From Corythoichthys intestinalis (Eukaryota; Chordata; Actinopteri; Syngnathiformes; Syngnathidae): a stretch of 64,000 nucleotides of DNA. The notes under the pieces are model-generated. The model made no database searches. It had not been told where the DNA came from and worked only from the letters and a program-made list of their open reading frames with translations. The position numbers were made by a program, and so were the translations under genes. The first letter of the stretch is position 1, and every line of letters starts with the position of its first letter. The stretch lies in NCBI RefSeq assembly GCF_030265065.1, contig NC_080397.1:30511501-30575500 (forward strand), read 5' to 3'. Shown piece by piece: positions 21,225 to 64,000 of the stretch.

Positions 21225-23493
21225 CAAGGGCGTAGGTTTGCATAGAGATGGTAGGGACAAAACACTACCAACTTTTCAGGATGCTCAAATTGTCACTACG
21301 ATCTTTTAAGCAACCTTATTTGCATTACATAAGGACTTCAGTTATAAAGGTCATTTAGATTGTCTTATATGTTTAAATTGTTGTAATTGACCCCACCATT
21401 ATTGAGTGAATTATTTTCATTATGTTCAGACTTACATGTACCAGTTTTCACTTGCTGAATCTGCTGGTCCACCCCCCCACGCAGATTTCATTGGCTGATA
21501 TTAGAAGGTGTTTTTTTTTCCAGCCAGTAGCAGCTGCTGTAAGAAGTGTAAAAATATGTCAATATTGTGGAAGTGAGGAACACACCACTAATTTTGCTAT
21601 TAAAAGTCCGACCTGCATCAGAGTTAGCATAACATCAAACTGTTTGAACTTGCTAACCTGCAAAACTCGAGTAGGAAGCTGCTTAGAAAGAAGTGTCTAT
21701 GTGTTTTTCACTGTTAACGTTAAATTAACTGTGAGAAATGTAGTGAACCGAGGTTTAACCCCTTCTCCCCAATTTTACTTGTTTGTTTTTAATGTGGTCT
21801 TAAAGCAGCCCACAGGAGCTTTCATTTTTTTAGTTGAGTTTGGCTGTGCATGTGGACAAAAGCAATAGTGTTTTCCATGAAGGACCGCTCCAGTTTTATA
21901 TATTTTTGTTATTCCCTGACAAAAGTTTTTCAGTTATATTTAATTTCTTTTTATAGACAATGTTGAGCGGTCTTAAGACAAATATTGTTTTTAATTCCTG
22001 GATAATTAAGAGATGATTAATAAGCCTGTATTTATTGTGTATGTTAATATAATTTATGTTCAAATAATGCAATTTAAATTTGCGTTTAAAATCCAGACAT
22101 TTTTCTGGAAGTTTTCTAAATGTTTTAGTAGTTTTTGAAAACAAAGGTTCGAATTGAACGGTGTAGGCTGAACCAATACACATAAAAGTTAGTATAAGTC
22201 AATACAGATTTATTTTGCATTGATCATGGTGAATGTCCCATCCCCAGCAAAAAGTGTACATGCAGGTTATGCTATATCGTCAAGCCTGTCGACAGGGGCG
22301 AGCAATCGTTCTTCCGGGCCTCAGGACCATAGGGGCCCCTGAATGACCTTTATTTTACTTTACTTTCACATATTTCTTTTTTATCTAAATCATTGTCTGA
22401 TTAAATATTATGTTCTACTCTATATACTTAAAAACTTTAACATTTTAAATATTTCAAATATACATTTTTTCCTTTTTTTGCACAACGCCCACCACCCCCA
22501 CCCCCTCTGTCTTAGCAGAGAATAGTTTTAACCCAGCTCTGGCGTACTTAAGGCTACACTATGTACATGCCCTGAAGCGGGAAATTAAAATCTGCCATTG
22601 TTATAAACTCTAAACATGGCGAGTCGTCATAAATCGGGTGCGCGGAAAAGAAAAGAAAAAGAGATGAAGATCATAGAGGTGAATGACAAAAAATTATAGT
22701 TTTTAAAAGCTGGATAAGAAGTCAGAGAATTAGGGCTAGAGTTGACTGTGGACGGTGATGTCTGTAAGTGAACAACACGCTAACACTGAACGTTTACATT
22801 CGCGAGGACCATGCCCAAAGCCCGATTCGAGCTGCTGAGCTGCGGTATGACGAGACATGCTGCTCGCGTTGAGCCGAGGAGAGAAAAGGTGATGGAAGAT
22901 CAGGGATATAAGTTAGTCTGTGGGGAACAGGTGCGCGAGGCTGTACAAACAAGAAAATGCATAGCAGTGCTACGCATTGTCTTGTCTTTACCAATGACTG
23001 TAGCTGGAGGAGAGCGAGCCTTCAGTAAAATGAAAATAATAAAAAAAACTACCTATGCTCCATTATATCACAGGGCAGGCTTAACAACCTAGCCATGCTC
23101 TCCATTGAGCTTGCTCAAAAACTGGAGGGGGCAGGCACAGGATGTTTAGTTATACTGTTTTGTTGCTTAGCAGGCAGGCATAGCACTCTCAGTTGTATTG
23201 TATTGTAGCCTACATGTACAATAGATGGAAATGGTTTGTTTATATTGTGTCACATCACATTACGGTCTGTTAAATTTAACTGTCCATCTCAAATTAAATA
23301 ATTTGAAAATTTACACTGTTATTGCTTGCAAAGTGTTAAAAGTACTGCGTATGTTGTCGTGACAAGCTGGTGGCAGGGGTGGGGTGGGGTTGGCGGGGGG
23401 GCTACAATGGTCTCTTATCCCTGGGCCTCTGCAAGTCTGTTGACAGCCCTGCATATTGTCCCTACCAATGTTGAGATCAAGCCTACGCTCTTG
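21225..23493 (+). mobile_element. Internally deleted hAT transposon (TTF/hATC type)
   Basis: The ends are CAAGGGCGTAGGTTTG and the reverse complement CAAGAGCGTAGGCTTG, with a perfect 8-bp TSD TTTAAAAT (21217-21224, 23494-23501). In the right half the transposase start survives (ATG at 22616, MASRHKSGARKRKEKEM, the basic N-terminus of TTF/DUF4371-type hATs). It then jumps to the C-terminal dimerisation domain at about 22955-23125 (RIVLSLPMTVAGGERAFSKM; then, after one extra A in an A8 run, LNNLAMLSIELAQKLE). The zinc-finger and catalytic core between are deleted. The left 1.4 kb is non-coding. Confidence 0.82.
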
Positions 23494-23501
23494 TTTAAAA
23501 T

Positions 23502-24107
23502 GTCTCTTGGGCTTGGCTGGTAAAACTGAAATATGCAACACAAGAAGAGTCGGAAATAGAAGCCATTATACGATGCTTTTACTTTGAGGTCTCAGGAAAC
23601 ACGTGGGTACTTCCGGTAGGATCAGTGGACTTGACACATGTTGGGGACGGGGGTCCAGCCCATTTTTGATGACGTACCAGCAAGGCAGAGGGGCGCGCTG
23701 ACGTCCTCTATGGTGCACTCAGCCAACCTTTGCCTGAAACGGGAAGCTTTCGGTGTCCCGCCGTGAAGAATCCACCAAGGGGAGCCGCTTTGTCAACACA
23801 TGCGACTCTTGTGTGGTTCTTCGATGCTTTGGAGATTTTCTGTAGCCAAATCATGCACCGGACGGTTTTGCGGTAGTAGAAATGCAGCGGCGCACTTTCA
23901 TCCCGCAAGAACCATGCTCGTGTACCGCAAGCAGCCCTATGACACCCTCTTTTATCTCATACGACTTTGTCATGAGTGAAATTTGCTGGGGAGCAAACGA
24001 GGAGTAAGGACGCTATCACACGAGTCTAAAGGACGGTGGTTTCACTGCAGACGTTTGTGTACCGTGAACCTCTGGATTCGGGATTTTTAAATTAATTTAT
24101 TTTTTTG
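23502..24107 (+). promoter_or_regulatory. grk5-like promoter and 5' UTR region
   Basis: This segment runs from the hAT TSD to the grk start codon and is richer in CpG than its surroundings. It carries a CRE-like TGACGTCC at 23700-23707, TGATGACGT at 23670-23678 and an ACTTCCGG ETS-type motif near 23610. The transcription start itself cannot be read. The A of the ATG at 24108 follows a T-rich 5' leader. Confidence 0.5.

Positions 24108-64000
<39,893 letters not shown>

Overview
The window is vertebrate nuclear DNA, almost certainly from a spiny-rayed teleost fish. The host genes are split by GT-AG introns, the proteins are vertebrate orthologues, and the repeats are the usual teleost mix (Tc1, hAT, piggyBac, ISL2EU, L2/CR1-like, L1 and RTE LINEs, tRNA-derived SINEs, a gypsy-type solo LTR). 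I see nothing prokaryotic: no operons and no CRISPR. Coordinates of host exons and of repeat ends were read by hand from splice signals, terminal repeats and target-site duplications (TSDs).

Host genes, left to right. (1) 1-410, minus: first coding exon of a secreted alpha-1-antitrypsin-like serpin, cut by the window edge. (2) 3059-4106, minus: a complete three-exon atypical dual-specificity phosphatase, best matched to DUSP26. (3) 5486-10570, minus: BAG4, five coding exons, whose initiator ATG appears to be the last codon of exon 1. (4) 11380-13635, plus: LSM1, four exons, 133 aa, head-to-head with BAG4 across about 0.8 kb. (5) 24108-63733, plus: thirteen exons of a GRK4/5/6-type G-protein-coupled receptor kinase (grk5-like), from the initiator to just past the kinase domain; the 3' end lies outside. 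The BAG4-LSM1 pair, with DUSP26 nearby, is the gene set of human 8p11-p12 beside FGFR1. GRK4, GRK5 and GRK6 lie in the other three FGFR paralogy regions, so this kinase may be the fourth, 8p-type ohnologue that mammals lack.

The gap between LSM1 and grk5-like (13.6-24.1 kb) and the 24.7-kb first grk intron are packed with nested transposons. Intergenic: an ISL2EU element holding a hAT fragment (14.1-15.4 kb), a hAT MITE holding a second hAT (15.6-17.1 kb), another hAT MITE (17.3 kb), a foldback MITE (18.2-18.8 kb), a 5'-truncated L2/CR1-type LINE (19.1-21.0 kb) and an internally deleted hAT (21.2-23.5 kb). Intron 1: a piggyBac MITE, a hAT holding a 4.7-kb L1 whose 3' UTR carries about 1.9 kb of very GC-rich DNA, a rearranged Tc1, another hAT, a LINE whose RT is followed by a second ORF for a one-pass membrane protein, a solo LTR, and a Tc1 copy with an uninterrupted 340-aa transposase. 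Introns 3, 7 and 10 of grk carry further hAT, mariner, Tc1, SINE, piggyBac and RTE insertions.

The most interesting points are the possible lost GRK ohnologue, the LINE with a membrane/coiled-coil ORF, a small hairpin retroposon in LSM1 intron 3 with a hammerhead-ribozyme-like core, the intact-looking Tc1 transposase, and two Tc1 chimeras with two 5' ends or two 3' ends.
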